Shown piece by piece: positions 13,701-24,610 of a DNA stretch of 64,000 nt (position 1 is the stretch's first letter; each line of letters opens with the position of its first letter). A model generated the notes under the pieces. The model did no database searches. It was not told the origin of the DNA and saw only the letters and a program-made list of their open reading frames with translations. The stretch spans positions 9,306,335 to 9,370,334 of the forward strand of contig NC_054555.1 of NCBI RefSeq assembly GCF_017654505.1, in the 5' to 3' direction. A program made the translations under genes and the position numbers. This DNA is from Polyodon spathula. Its lineage: Eukaryota; Chordata; Actinopteri; Acipenseriformes; Polyodontidae.

Positions 13701-15886
13701 AATATGGGATCTCTTTTAGTGATCTAAACAGGGCTGTATCTGAATACTGCTTCTTTTTAACTGTTTTACCAAGGGGTTATTATAGCACCTCTTATTAGCT
13801 CTAAATACAATAAAAATATAGTGCAATGAGGACCGCTTATAAACCAGTTTATAGACCCCTGTGTTTTTTTTTATCAATCAATCAGTCAATCAATCTTCAT
13901 TTTATATAGCACCTTTCAAAGCGGACCACCATCACAAAGCGCTTTACAAGATGCAGTAACTAGAAAATCTATAATACTTTATATACAGATAAAGGCATAA
14001 TAGATGATATACAGTAAAAAACAAAACAAAATACAATACAGTGAAAAATGCATAATACATGAAATACAGTAAAACATGCATAATACATGATAATGTAGCA
14101 AGATGTGTTTATGACGTGAACTAGTATTTTTAGGAATACTAGAGTACTACAATTCTGTTTCTTACTTTCTCTCTTTTCTAATTCACAGTCTGTTGTAGTG
14201 AAGAGTTTGGAACGAAACACTGTCAACATGTATGAAGCCAGAAGATTGCTGTTGGGCCTAGACACCAGTGAGGTTGCCATGGCAACAAAGCCTGCCTGTG
14301 ACATTCCCTTAACAAATGGCCTAACTAATTATTGGCTGAATTTGGTAACACAACAACTGAGCTTCACTGATTCAGGTTAATATGTAATTATTAACTTTTT
14401 ATAAAGCTTTTTTCTATTTACCACCTTCTTTTGGGAGAATTGCGTACCCTCTACCAATAAACGAGATAACTAGCTGGGCCTAAAATATGTTTTCCCTTGC
14501 CAGGACCTGTCCCCTCGTTTGGAGCTGTGGTAAATGCTGTACTGCAGGCTAAAGCCAAACCAGCACCCCCTCCTGGTCTCACCCTGCAACATCAAGCAGA
14601 CAGAGAATCACAAAAGAATAATGGGAAGAAACCCACTGAAATGAATAAAAATATGGTAAGCGGTTCAAAATGTTTTTTTTTTTTTTCTGTTACTGATGTA
14701 GGTGGGCTACACTTCTTGTATGTTGGGATGCACCTTACACTAAAACTACAGTATTGTATTGTGTTGGAGTTTGTTACACTGAAAACTCAGTACCAAGGTT
14801 TATCTTTTTACAGGTAATAAATGGCTGGCAAGTTTAATATTGCTGATATAGTTTTAGATCAGGATTTGTTATGACTTTGCCTACTGCACTCCCAATCACT
14901 TATTTTCAATCCTGTGTATTTAGCTTTCAGAGGCTGAGGATTTGCAGAGCACCCCCACAGCAGACAGACCATCTGCAGACACGGTGCCAGAGTCTGAAGA
15001 AACACAGGGCACGGGGGTGGGCATAAGCAGAAGAAGCAGCCAATCAGAGAACAGCAAAGAGCCCTGGCAGGAAGGAAGTACAGCAGCCTCACGTCAAAAC
15101 ACTGCACTTCAGAACTTGAAAGAATTGTAAGACTTTTTACCCTGTCAATACGTCTGTTATTTATTATGTTATTATTTTATTTAAATGGTGCTTGTGCTTG
15201 TGAATATAATACTACTAAAAGGTGCACAATTATCTGCCTCTCAGTCTGAATCTGTAAGCAACTATCCTTGCAATCCAGTCCCAGTACGTGTCAATTGTAT
15301 ATATATATACTGACTTGTTTTGTGATTGTATGTTGCAGGCTGCTGTCCTCCAAGTACTTAATTGAGATAATAAAACCTATTTCACTTGTTATGCATATCT
15401 TTGTATTCTATTATCCTGGATTTTTTAATAAGTATCTGTACTCTTTCAGATTGCTAAAATGTGATTTCGGAAGCGACTACTCAGAGAAACCAAGCAATTT
15501 AAGGAAAGACATAATTGAACTACCGGAAACAGACCCAGATGCTATAAAAAATGAGGTGAGACAGATGCAGGGTGTGAAAAAACAAAACCAAACGTATGTG
15601 TATGTGCCCAAATCTGTTTTTATTAATAAAAGTCTTATTTCTCAGTTACTAGCAACACAATTGGCTGGTGACAATCAGTACAAGTACAAGTTTTAAACTC
15701 AAAAAAAACTTTCTATGAATATGTCTAAACCAGTTTTATTTCCCCCTTCTTTAGGATTATGATTATGAAAAAAAGAAACTTTTAGCAACACGAGGTAAGT
15801 GAAAATAATCTTTCATGACTTAATATAACTGTATTGTGGTGCATGACAATCTAGTTGGAAGGAGGTTGTATGTGAACCCTGGCTGC

Positions 15887-15967
<81 letters not shown>

Positions 15968-16447
15968 ATGTTGGCATCTCTTAAGCCCCTAGCATTGTAA
16001 TAAATACTCTGCTTCTGAAGTTTGTTCTCCATTTTCAATGCTCCCATGGTGCTTTGTCATTCCACAGTCAGGGGCAGCATAACCTATAGCGATCACCGCA
16101 AAGGAGTGTGGGGCAGAAGTCCCTGCTTCAAAATCCTCACATTTACTCTTGGACTGTGTTCTGCTGGATACTGTATTTCAGTATCTCATCTGATATTGTG
16201 GTCCACATTCAAAGCGTTCACTACGCAAGTCAGCTGGCTTGCTCATTGTCTTTCCTGATACAAGTCAATAAACAACCCTTTATTTTGGTGAGGAGCTACA
16301 CACTAAAAGAAACAAAACAAATTAAATGTCAAAATGTTTAGAATATAAATCTTCTTATTGTCAAAATATTTGTTTCTTTTTCGCATTTCTAAATTTAACA
16401 GTATTGAGTTTTTCTTTTATATAATTATGAATGAGCTACAACCAGAA

Positions 16448-16493
<46 letters not shown>

Positions 16494-17469
16494 ATATATA
16501 TAATATATCCTCGGAGAGCAATTAAAGCCAAATTTGTACCAAACTAATAGATCACTTATATTGATCAAATGCTTAGCCGGTATAAATAGAACGGTACAGA
16601 AAATATAGCTTTTGGGCCAGTATCTGAGAAGCTGAATGTCTTTCTTGTATAATTAAAATGTGAATTAAAAGTCCAACACCCAACAGTGCTGATTTTAGAA
16701 ATATAAGGACCTTAATATATTCAGTGACGAAAGTTTCAGCTAGAAGTCTTCCTCAATATTAAAGACATTGAGAGACTTCTATTGGTATTAGTATTGCTAT
16801 TGCAGTGATTCGTCAGATGGGAGTCACCTCTCCCAAGAAGTTTGGGGTTCATCAATCAGCTTTGGCTTCTCCTATCATATGTCTGGAAAGAAATGTTCAG
16901 ACACCAAGGAACTTGGATATCATAGGAAGTGGTGTTTGAGAGCATATCGGTGTCGCTTTACTCTATAAATAATAGTAAGGATAGTTTTAACAAAATAAGG
17001 CTGCAAATACTGGAAGAACTTCAAGTTGGCATTTACAGTTTACTTGATCTCAGCTAGTAGATGGATAACTGACCCTGTATTCACAGTATATTTTTCTTGG
17101 CTCAGAAATCTGTAGTACATGTTAATGTAGTCAAAGAGAGATTTTGCTGGTCGAATAATGGTTACTTACAGCCCTAATTACTAATGTTTTTTGTGTTCCA
17201 GCGATGCTGAAGAAACCGGTGGAGACTGAGGTGCGGACACCCACAGACACCTGGAGTGGGCTGGGCTTTTCCAAGTCAATGCCAGCAGAGGCCGTGAAGG
17301 AGCTGCGATGTCTGAACCGCCGGAGCTACAAGTCTTACCTTGGGAACAACTTACAGGTAACCAGCACAAGAGATCCGCTGACTGCCAGCATCACTGTGGT
17401 GACTGGTGCTCTTCAGCCTGGGGTGGAAAAGGTCTAGCAATGAGGAACGCATTTCAATAAGTGGTAGGG

Positions 17470-17540
<71 letters not shown>

Positions 17541-20500
17541 ATTATATATATATAAAATGCATAATACATTAAATACCTTTATTTTTATTTGATGTATTCA
17601 TAAAAGTAACCAATATGCATATCACCTAGTTAAATTTACAAATTCAATTTGACTTGTATAAACCTTTTGGCTTTAATTTTGTATGCATACATGACTTGTA
17701 ATAATTTAATCATTTGTGCGAGTGCCTGAGCTTGAAGGACTTTGCTTTTGCTTTATTTTAAAACAGACACATTTTAAAGACATTGTTCTAGATTTTCAAA
17801 GAGCTTTTTATTTCAAATTCTCAATGGCAGATTTTTTTCAGATAGTAAAAGTGCTCCCAATAAAGCTACCTAATCAGAAATAAACAACTTCTACATTTAA
17901 TTAAAGGACTTGTTAGTAGTTTAGAGTGTTTCTTAATCATTTTAGAATTGTAATTGGTGTTTTTTTCCCCCTTTCAGACCAAAATTACACTAATGATGAT
18001 TTGTAGACTCTAGCCTGTTTGTCTAATTGCCTGCGTTCTTCACTAAGTTTCCTATAGTTTTACCTGTGAAACAAATGCAAAACACTAAAACTCTCCTTTT
18101 TGCAACTGCATGTTAACATAAAAGAATAAATATATGTGCCAATTCCTTCTCCATTTTCCCCCAGGAGCGGAGTTTGCAGGAATCCTTCAGTAGAGAGAGT
18201 CTGGCCAGCGGCAGTGACTCTGAGAACTGGAGGGAGCGAAGGGACTCTGCATCTTCCTCATCTGCTCTCTCATCTTCCTCAGCCTCCTCCTTCCCTGTCT
18301 TTGCCTCCTCATCCTTGAGAAGCAGAGGTGACAAATCCTGTAGGTGTTTAACACAATCAAAAAATGCTTTCCCACTTGTATACAAGAAAAACAGCGGTCG
18401 TTGATAATAGCACTGATAGTTATTCAAGGATTACCTCCCAGTGAAGCAGAGTATTCTATTGCTGTTTTCTAGCATTACCATATCACGTAGACCAGCATAA
18501 GTACTTACATTACTATATTATGTCTTGTTTAGCTTTGTTTGTATGCACAATAAAGCCCTTTATTTTATAATTGTATCTAGCAGCAGACAGTCATTTTACA
18601 TGGTACCTAAATTGGCAGTGGGTTCAAACAGAAACAGAGACTGGCATGTTAATCACATTCTCCTTTCTGTTTGCAGCAGAGTTGTTCCACAGCAGCAGTA
18701 ATTACTTTGACAGCATCTCATCTCTGACCTGCTCCAGCAACTGCTGCTCCAGTCCCACCCACAAACAGACAGCTGACCTGCCTGAACTCTTCAGCCAGCT
18801 GGGGCTGGGCAAATACATCGATATCTTCCAACAGCAGGAGGTACAGACACCTTTCCAATCATTTACTAAGAGTTTGTGCTCAGTGTTTTACTGAGAATTA
18901 TGTAGTGCTTATTTTATGGACTTTTTTGGAAAAAAAAAAAATAGCAGGTGTTTTTCTACTTTAATTAAACAGTAGTTAATTCAACTTTGAAAATGTGCTC
19001 TAGTGTTTTATAGCTTTATCTGTTTATGTATGATTGAGGTCCCTAAGTGGCTCACCAGGTGAGCTCAAAGCAGAACCCTGCAGGGCTGGACTTTATCCTC
19101 CAGGAGCCAGTAGAGCTCCTGGTAGAAAAGAGACCTTCAGTTCAACCGAGCTGTAGTGAGGGAACATAACTGGAAATTCAACATTGGGGAGGAAAAAGTA
19201 ATCGGGCACACTCAATAATTAAAAGCTGTAAATGGTCCTTTTGGCTTTCTATTTTGCCACCCTTACGAAAGTTTACCATAGTGAATGTGCACAGTAATTT
19301 AGCAGTTTCCCCAAGCTATTCCCCAGCTTATAAAATGCATTTTAATATGTCTGACCAAATCCCTGTAACAGGGTTGCATCAAGAATGACACTCGAAGGCT
19401 TGGAAGCTGCAGTTTAAGCACTGGGTGCGCAATGAAATTATACAAACAAGCACAAACAAACAGGCATGGTGGCCAAACAGTTGTCAGGCTGGGCATTCGT
19501 ACAGCACTGCACAGCACAAGAGATTTTAACCTCCTTAAATGCCATGTGGCTAGAGCCTAATTAACCATTAATCATTCAATTAAGGCTCCAGGGTTTCCCA
19601 ATCCTAGTCTTGGGGACTCAGTGTGTTTGCTGGTTTTCATTCCAACTGAGTTATTAATTACTTAATTGAACCCTTAATTGAACTATAAATTAGCTTAATA
19701 AGAGCTTTTTAATTGTTTTCAGCTTTTAGCTTAATAAGAGCTTTTTAATTGTTTTCAGCTTTTAAACAGTTGCAGAGTTCAAGTTCGCTATAACATGTTA
19801 TAAATAACTTGAACTCTGCAACCGCTTAAGAGCTTAAAACAATTAAAAACAAATTATCAGTGCAATTAAGGATCTAGTTAAGTAATTGAGAGCTCAGTTA
19901 GAATGGAAAGCAGCAGAAACAGGGGGTCCCGAGGACCAGGATTGAGAAATCCTGTACTATTGTACATTGTTGCAGAGTCTTTTTTTTTTTTAACACAACC
20001 CACTATTATTGTAATATTATATAGTGTCCTTTTGAACAGCTTATTGCTGTTTTTCTAAATTACAGTACACAATCTTATTGGAAGAGAGTATGAATGATGA
20101 CTATTGAAATGTCTTCAGAGCACAATTTAATTTGATGAATTGCCCAGGAAATGGGAATAAAGTATAATAATCGGCAATAATGTAACTGAAGAGACTGTAC
20201 AAAGTTGTATCTAAGCAAATGGTTAAATTGTAGGTATCCATATTCTGCCATTTGCCATTTATAGTTTTATCAATTATATGAGAAAGATGTGCAAGTAACA
20301 GTTTTGCTGTTAACTGTCTCTTCTCAGATTGACTTCCAGACATTCTTAACACTCACTGATGAGGATCTGAAAGAAGTGGGGATTTCAACTTTTGGTGCAA
20401 GGAGAAAAATGCTGCTTGCAATTTCAGGTGAGACCTGTTTAATGTAAAAAGCACTGTTATTCTGAAAAAAACAAAGCAGCGTTAGCTTTTTAAACAATGA

Positions 20501-20831
20501 CAGCTTTATAAGCAGCATGTTGTGCTCTGCAAACAATGTACTTTATATTATAAAATAATGTAAGGAAGGATCTTACACAAAATAGAAGGCATCCAGTTTT
20601 ATTCACTTCTTCTCTAGTCGGCTCTTAGTAGAATTCCTGATTATTGCATAAATTAACCTTGGGGAAATATGAATGTTTTTTCTTTCTCCATTTTTTTCAG
20701 ATTTCAGTAAAAGTAAAAAGAAGCTTTTGGATCCGCCTACAGTGCGACCAGGCTACCTGGAAGGCGGGGCCAGTGGGAGGCTGCCTCGGATAGCGGACAT
20801 GGACATTGCTGCTCAAAGCAACCGCTGGTAG
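4865..20831 (+). CDS. bicc2: Bicaudal-C family RNA-binding protein (BICC1 paralogue, bicc2-like), complete, 19 coding exons
   Basis: Cytoplasmic KH/SAM RNA-binding protein. BicC proteins bind mRNA 3' UTRs, recruit the CCR4-NOT deadenylase and form SAM polymers. Coding exons read from GT-AG sites and phase: 4865-5087, 8162-8208, 9391-9460, 9896-9975, 11094-11255, 11621-11674, 11784-11978, 12543-12791, 13259-13390, 14189-14375, 14504-14655, 14924-15126, 15450-15555, 15755-15794, 17202-17356, 18165-18339, 18677-18840, 20328-20427, 20701-20831. The total is 2625 nt, exactly 874 codons plus stop, with every junction in phase. Human BICC1 is about 974 residues, and this protein is shorter mainly in the linker between the KH block and the SAM domain. 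The second KH domain carries GKGG at residues 160-163 and the third GQNG at 312-315. The SAM domain spans about 777-832. Near-identity in KH2 and SAM but divergence elsewhere suggests the bicc2 paralogue; family membership is certain, the paralogue name is not. No stop or frameshift is seen. Confidence 0.93.
5088..8161 (+). other. bicc2: BicC intron 1
   Basis: Intron of 3074 bp between GTAAGT and TTATAG. It contains copy A of an unclassified repeat (5523-5790). Nothing else is recognised. Confidence 0.85.
5523..5790 (+). repeat. Unclassified dispersed repeat, copy A
   Basis: From TGTTGGCATCTCTTAAG to about TCAAAGCGTTTACT this segment is nearly identical to 15968-16222, with few substitutions over about 255 bp. 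No coding potential, tRNA-like boxes or inverted ends are visible. It shares only the first part of copy B. Confidence 0.85.
8162..9975 (+). CDS. bicc2: BicC exons 2-4: first KH region
   Basis: Exons at 8162-8208, 9391-9460 and 9896-9975 encode a GEEFFQK segment, then TNTQIKWPSKLKIGAKSKK, then DPHVKVEGKKADVLEAKKMI. These align with the first KH region of BICC1. Its GXXG-like loop is degenerate here (KIGAKSKK), as it is in human BICC1. Acceptors end in TTATAG, TTCACAG and TTCAG, and donors are GTAACT, GTATGA and GTAATC. The separate 47-, 70- and 80-bp exons are held together by phase. Confidence 0.9.
11094..11674 (+). CDS. bicc2: BicC exons 5-6: second KH domain
   Basis: Exons 11094-11255 and 11621-11674. 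This is the best conserved part of the protein: HTEHSHVIGKGGGNIKKVM followed by EETGCHIHFPDSNRNN. GKGG (residues 160-163) is the RNA-contacting loop, followed by the usual Ile-Lys-Lys. Exon 6 completes the domain with VSIAGSLSGVESARRRIR. The donors are GTACAG and GTAAGC. Confidence 0.92.
11784..13390 (+). CDS. bicc2: BicC exons 7-9: KH-like 1, third KH, KH-like 2
   Basis: Exon 7 (11784-11978) encodes the first KH-like domain, which lacks a GXXG loop and contains PDVNSPVIHHISQAFNISVS. Exon 8 (12543-12791) encodes the third KH domain with HVFLMGQNGANFINIMHM. The GXXG loop is kept but the following basic residues of BICC1 (NIK) are replaced by NFI. Exon 9 (13259-13390) starts the second KH-like domain (CLPLCLMFDLKEDAEVEP, then VFISIKPKVKQ), which continues into exon 10. 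Confidence 0.9.
13870..14100. repeat. Possible LINE/SINE 3'-tail fragment in BicC intron 9
   Basis: The TATATAGCACCTTTCAAAG and CACAAAGCGCTTTACAAGATG segments are typical of the tails of widespread fish retroelements. The element is followed by short internally repetitive sequence (ACAGTAAAA and GCATAATACATGA units at 14010-14095). Confidence 0.45.
14189..18339 (+). CDS. bicc2: BicC exons 10-16: end of KH block and disordered linker
   Basis: Exon 10 (14189-14375) ends the KH-like 2 domain with SLERNTVNMYEARRLLLGL. Exon 11 (14504-14655) holds the conserved PPPGLT. Exons 12 and 13 (14924-15126, 15450-15555) are Ser/Glu-rich and poorly conserved. Exons 14 and 15 (15755-15794, 17202-17356) carry the strongly conserved YEKKKLLATRAMLKKP, then EVRTPTDTWSGLGFSKSMP. 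Exon 16 (18165-18339) is a serine-rich stretch. Its donor is placed at GTAGGT (18340) because this gives DKSSELFHSSSNYFD across the junction, which matches BICC1. A nearer GTGACA also keeps the frame. Confidence 0.85.
15893..15963. repeat. (TA)n microsatellite in BicC intron 14
   Basis: About 35 TA dinucleotides, directly abutting repeat copy B. Confidence 0.95.
15964..16450 (+). repeat. Unclassified dispersed repeat, copy B (longest)
   Basis: The first 255 bp match copy A at 5523-5790. The last 225 bp (about 16217-16440) match 44535-44785 in reverse complement. The copy is flanked by (TA)n tracts on both sides. It contains an AATAAA-rich and T-rich 3' part but no recognised retroelement protein. 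Confidence 0.85.
16452..16503. repeat. (TA)n microsatellite
   Basis: Imperfect TA tract ending copy B. Confidence 0.9.
17471..17553. repeat. (TA)n microsatellite in BicC intron 15
   Basis: Long, slightly interrupted TA tract 115 bp after the exon 15 donor. Confidence 0.95.
18677..20831 (+). CDS. bicc2: BicC exons 17-19: SAM domain and C terminus
   Basis: Exon 17 (18677-18840) begins the SAM domain with DLPELFSQLGLGKYIDIFQQ. Exon 18 (20328-20427) completes it with FLTLTDEDLKEVGI and TFGARRKMLLAIS. The DLKE and ARRK patches that contribute to SAM polymer contacts in BICC1 are kept. Exon 19 (20701-20831) encodes the conserved LEGGASGRLPR tail and ends NRW-stop (TAG 20829-20831), where human BICC1 ends GRW. 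Confidence 0.93.
19589..19954. mobile_element. Foldback/MITE-like element in BicC intron 17
   Basis: Ends are inverted: CAGGGTTTCCCAATCCTAGT at the left, and the complement of the right end reads CAGGATTTCTCAATCCTGGT. Complementarity continues inward (ATTACTTAATTGAACCCTTAATTG against ATTACTTAACTAGATCCTTAATTG) to a central palindrome at 19771-19823 (GTTGCAGAGTTCAAGTT and its complement). A 36-bp unit is tandemly duplicated at 19691-19726 and 19727-19762. No clear target duplication. Probably a non-autonomous DNA transposon. Confidence 0.75.
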
Positions 20832-21376
20832 CGAGTGAGGGAGAGAGAAAGGGATGTGACCTTCTCCCTGCGCAATAATGAACTGCTTCTGCCACTGGCT
20901 CTTTGTGTTCACACATCACATAAGAACTTTTATTTAGGGCTTTTAATCTACATAAGATATGAAAGTGCTGACAAAAACTGTTTGAATCATTTTGAGACCA
21001 GCAGGGGGCAGACTGACGGCAAGAACCAATTTGACATGGCTGCCCCTAGAGGTTGGTACCAAACCCAGAGTTGGAAGTGTTCAAAACACTATAACACTAT
21101 ACCACACTGTCCCTCAACTTGTAATGACTGCAGCTTGAGGTGAAGCTCAGAATGACTGTTGGGGTGTAGAGGGCAGCAAACAAGAAGACGGAAAAGTGGC
21201 CCAATACTGTATATCGGTGTATGTTCTGCTTCTGCCAGCAAGGGTCACTCTAGAACAAAGTGGAATGAATATACTTGTATAAGAGGGGAATAAGTAGGCT
21301 TTTTCATCATTGTCTGTAGTCCTTCTTGACATTTAAATAGTGGTTTGATTATTAAATTCATTTCAAAGGTGTACTG

Positions 21377-21382
21377 AATAAA
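21377..21382 (+). terminator. Polyadenylation signal, proximal
   Basis: Canonical AATAAA 546 bases after the BicC stop codon. Confidence 0.5.
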
Positions 21383-21411
21383 ACCATTTACAAGTACCAG
21401 TATATTTAGTC

Positions 21412-21613
21412 CAGGGGTCTCCAACTCTGGTCCTGGAGAGCCCCTATCAAGCAGGTTTTATAGGTGTCTTTACGTCAATGGCTAAAGATCTGGAACACCT
21501 GTTAAACTTGACTAATTAAGCCAATAATTGGTTTAATTAAGTAACTGAGAGCTTGGCTGAAACGAAAACTAGAAGCCCCAGTAGCTCTCCAGAACCAGGA
21601 TTGGAGACCCCTG
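21412..21613. mobile_element. 202-bp palindromic MITE (hAT-like ends)
   Basis: Begins CAGGGGTCTCCAACTCTGGT and ends with the near-complement (ACCAGGATTGGAGACCCCTG). Complementarity extends inward through CTGGAGAGC and GCTCTCCAG. It has no coding capacity. The sequence class resembles many short hAT-derived MITEs of fish. Flanking octamers match poorly, so a target duplication is not confirmed. Confidence 0.75.
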
Positions 21614-21931
21614 GTTAGACAGTCCAGCCATGCTCTGATAAAAAAAAAAATAAAAAAAATAAACAAAACCATATTAAGAAATGCTGCTAAATGGAAGGTG
21701 ATGCAGCATTACCACTGAATAGATTAATTTTGTTCAGATGCATATCACATGAAGCAGCATGAAACGAATGAAAAATAGATTCATGCTATGTCTCTCCTGG
21801 ATGAGGCTGTCTTTGGAGCAAATAAGTAGTTATGTATGTATATCTATAATTCAGCTTTTTTATAGTTATTTTAATGACAATTTGAAATAGCTTTCAGTGT
21901 GTTTTACCTAGTTGTTAATGTAAAAATGTTG

Positions 21932-21937
21932 AATAAA
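21932..21937 (+). terminator. Polyadenylation signal, distal
   Basis: AATAAA followed by an A-rich stretch, about 1.1 kb after the BicC stop. Confidence 0.45.
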
Positions 21938-21960
21938 GTAAAAAAAGTAAAAAGTAAAAA

Positions 21961-24130
21961 AGCAGTCAGATGTTTAACTTTGCAAGTATTTTAACAGTAT
22001 TTCACACCTTAACACTTTGTTGTAAATGTAATTATGCATGAAATCAAATATGATATTGTGGAATCATTAGTAGCGGTTTCAAATGAAATAATAGCCTGCA
22101 TGATAATTAAGTTAACAAATTCATAAACCTTGTTGCGCACTTTCATTCACTCTGTATGTCTCAAATGTGCAATAGGAAAGAAACACATGATGTCACAAAC
22201 ATGTATTTTAATTTTAAAACCCGACGTCTGACACTACACTAAAGAACAGAAATTTCTCTGTTTTATTGCCCTACCTTCCAGGAAATCTGTTACTGTTTAC
22301 TTCCTGTTGGTCATTTCACCTTGCAGTGCCTTCAGGGTCAAGTATCTTACTGGCTGCAAAGCATGCCAGTCATAAGAAGAAACAGCTGGTTGGTTACTGA
22401 CAAGAAAGAAGGCCTTGAACAGCCGGACAACTTCCCTCTCCAGGTGAAATGACCAGTGAATTGCAAGAAAGCAACCTAGTGTAGTCATGTTTTAAAATTA
22501 ATTTGCACATTTCCTTATAATATATACATTTGAGACACGGTGGAAAATACATGGCTGTGTCTTTGTCAATGCCAATAAAGAAAAAGGAAATAGGGTAAAA
22601 GTATAGGTTTAAATTGGTGGAACATACCAGCCATTGTGGATTTCTATTTTATTTGATGAGAATCATTGATAATTACAGATGCTTTAATGTTCTGCCACTT
22701 GCTGTGTTCTCCTTTGGATCTGCAGGGATGATCTCTGTTTTCAGAAAATTATCTGTGAAATTGTTTTGATTTCCCTTACAACTCTAGGAGGAATATTACA
22801 ACACTAGTGTGGCACATAAGCCGACTTTGGACTTAGTTACTTTGAAAATCAGCTTTGGTTAGATGTTATAGCTACCTAACCCCCCCTGGGCCATTACAAT
22901 GGTGCATTCTGAGGTACAGTAGAGTAATGCACTCTCCCCTTTCTGAATCAAATGTGTTGCTTTATTTAGCCAGTAGAGGGCATCATTTTTTGTATTTTAC
23001 TAAAATCTGCAAATGTGCACTGGTTTAATGTATAACGAATCTTAAATATTACAATATGAAATGTATATTTCTGAAATAATAATAACATGAATTTGGGAAT
23101 TTCATCCGTGATATGTGGTAGCTGAGTTTAAAATATGTAACAGCTTTCCTTTTATAAACCACTACACATTACACAAATAGGGAATGTTGAATCCAGAAAT
23201 GCTATTGTTTGTTGTACAAAATACATTAAAACAATTTGTACTATACAAAATGTACTACTATTGACAGTAGGATTATCCGCAAAACTGAGGAATAAAGCCA
23301 GATTTATTGTAATATTTCATGTTCATTTTTGTTTTAGCTGTGTCCAAGAAGGCTGTTGAATCACTACCTCTAAATGTTTTTTTTAGTCGGTGTGCATCCA
23401 TGTTTTGATAAGGTTTACTGAGTTTATGAGATTTGTGGAGGATTATGATCCACGGTGATATGAATGCAGACTGCTCTTCTGTGACTGCTCTTCTCTCTCT
23501 AATGAGCCACTTCAGAAATGTTTAAGCTACTATATTTCTAATTTACAATTTTCAAAAGATACTTTCAGTGTCTACAATAACATTGCAGTATGCAAAAAAA
23601 GGTTGATATTCATGAAACTATTCTGAACTGCAATTAAAGAAGCCCAGATGGGTCAAGTCTCACTCATTTTAGAAACGTTTCAAGCGCTCACTCAAACAAA
23701 GAACATGGTAGGTTTAATGAGATATCACACACCTGGTTCTCCGAAGGGGGAGCGGGTTAATATAAAACTGTATTTTAATAATAAAAAGGGACTTTGAAGT
23801 GTTGTTTAAATAAATCTGGAGTTAAGCTTTGTGAATAGGTCTAAACGAATCAATGTATCCCAGTAAACGGTTATCGAGGCGAGTTGGGGTCATTTTAGCG
23901 GTACATGTGTTGTTATTATAACACCTGATTCTTGCTGTATTTTATTGACACAGGATTTACATATGTTGTCGCCCAGGATTAGATTTCATACTGTCATCGC
24001 TAAACATTTGTAAAAGGGCCAATCTATTTCACCCATTCTCGTTTCGCGTTTGTTACAGAAGAATATCGAAATTTTAAAAGATAACACAAATAAACATTTG
24101 CTAATGTTACTTACAAACACGTGTGTGTGG
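21961..24130. other. Intergenic sequence between the BicC and testican genes
   Basis: No exon, RNA gene or repeat boundary recognised. Ordinary AT-rich sequence. Confidence 0.4.
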
Positions 24131-24138
24131 GGGAGGGG

Positions 24139-24348
<210 letters not shown>

Positions 24349-24349
24349 T

Positions 24350-24610
24350 TACACCTACGGCCAAAAGCTTTGCATCACCATATAGAATTAATTCATTTTA
24401 CTCCATAAAGTCGAATACAACCTGCTGAATGTTACTATTACAGATTGAATTATATATATTTTTTTTCGTTTTCCATCTACTTAACGAAAATCTGACACAA
24501 TCTAAAACAAAATTATACTACTATTATGGGTTCCTCTAGACTTTTGCAATATCATTTTGTAGTTTCTTTGATTACATGCTGTTAAATAAAACATCTTAAT
24601 GATGTCTCAA
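24350..24610 (+). repeat. Second unclassified dispersed repeat, copy 1
   Basis: Starts in GGCCAAAAGCTTTGCATCACC and matches the reverse complement of 31290-31545 for about 250 bp, sharing ATAGAATTA, ACCTGCTG.., ACTTTTGCA.TATCA.TTTGTAGTTTCT and GTTAAATAAAA.ATCT blocks. The terminal motif TATGGCCAAA.GTTTTGCATCACC recalls ends of fish DNA transposons or SINEs, but I cannot assign a class. Confidence 0.75.

Larger units (their letters stand above)
20832..21960 (+). other. bicc2: BicC 3' UTR (presumed)
   Basis: No intron or further coding signal follows the TAG stop. Two AATAAA signals at 21377-21382 and 21932-21937 predict 3' UTRs of roughly 0.55-0.6 kb and 1.1 kb. A palindromic MITE lies between them, so only the longer mRNA would carry it. 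Confidence 0.6.

Noticed and set aside
18187..18427. Minus-strand frames of 62-104 codons over BicC exon 16
   Set aside because: They are the complement of the serine-rich coding exon. Acidic/basic runs result from TCC/TCA codons.
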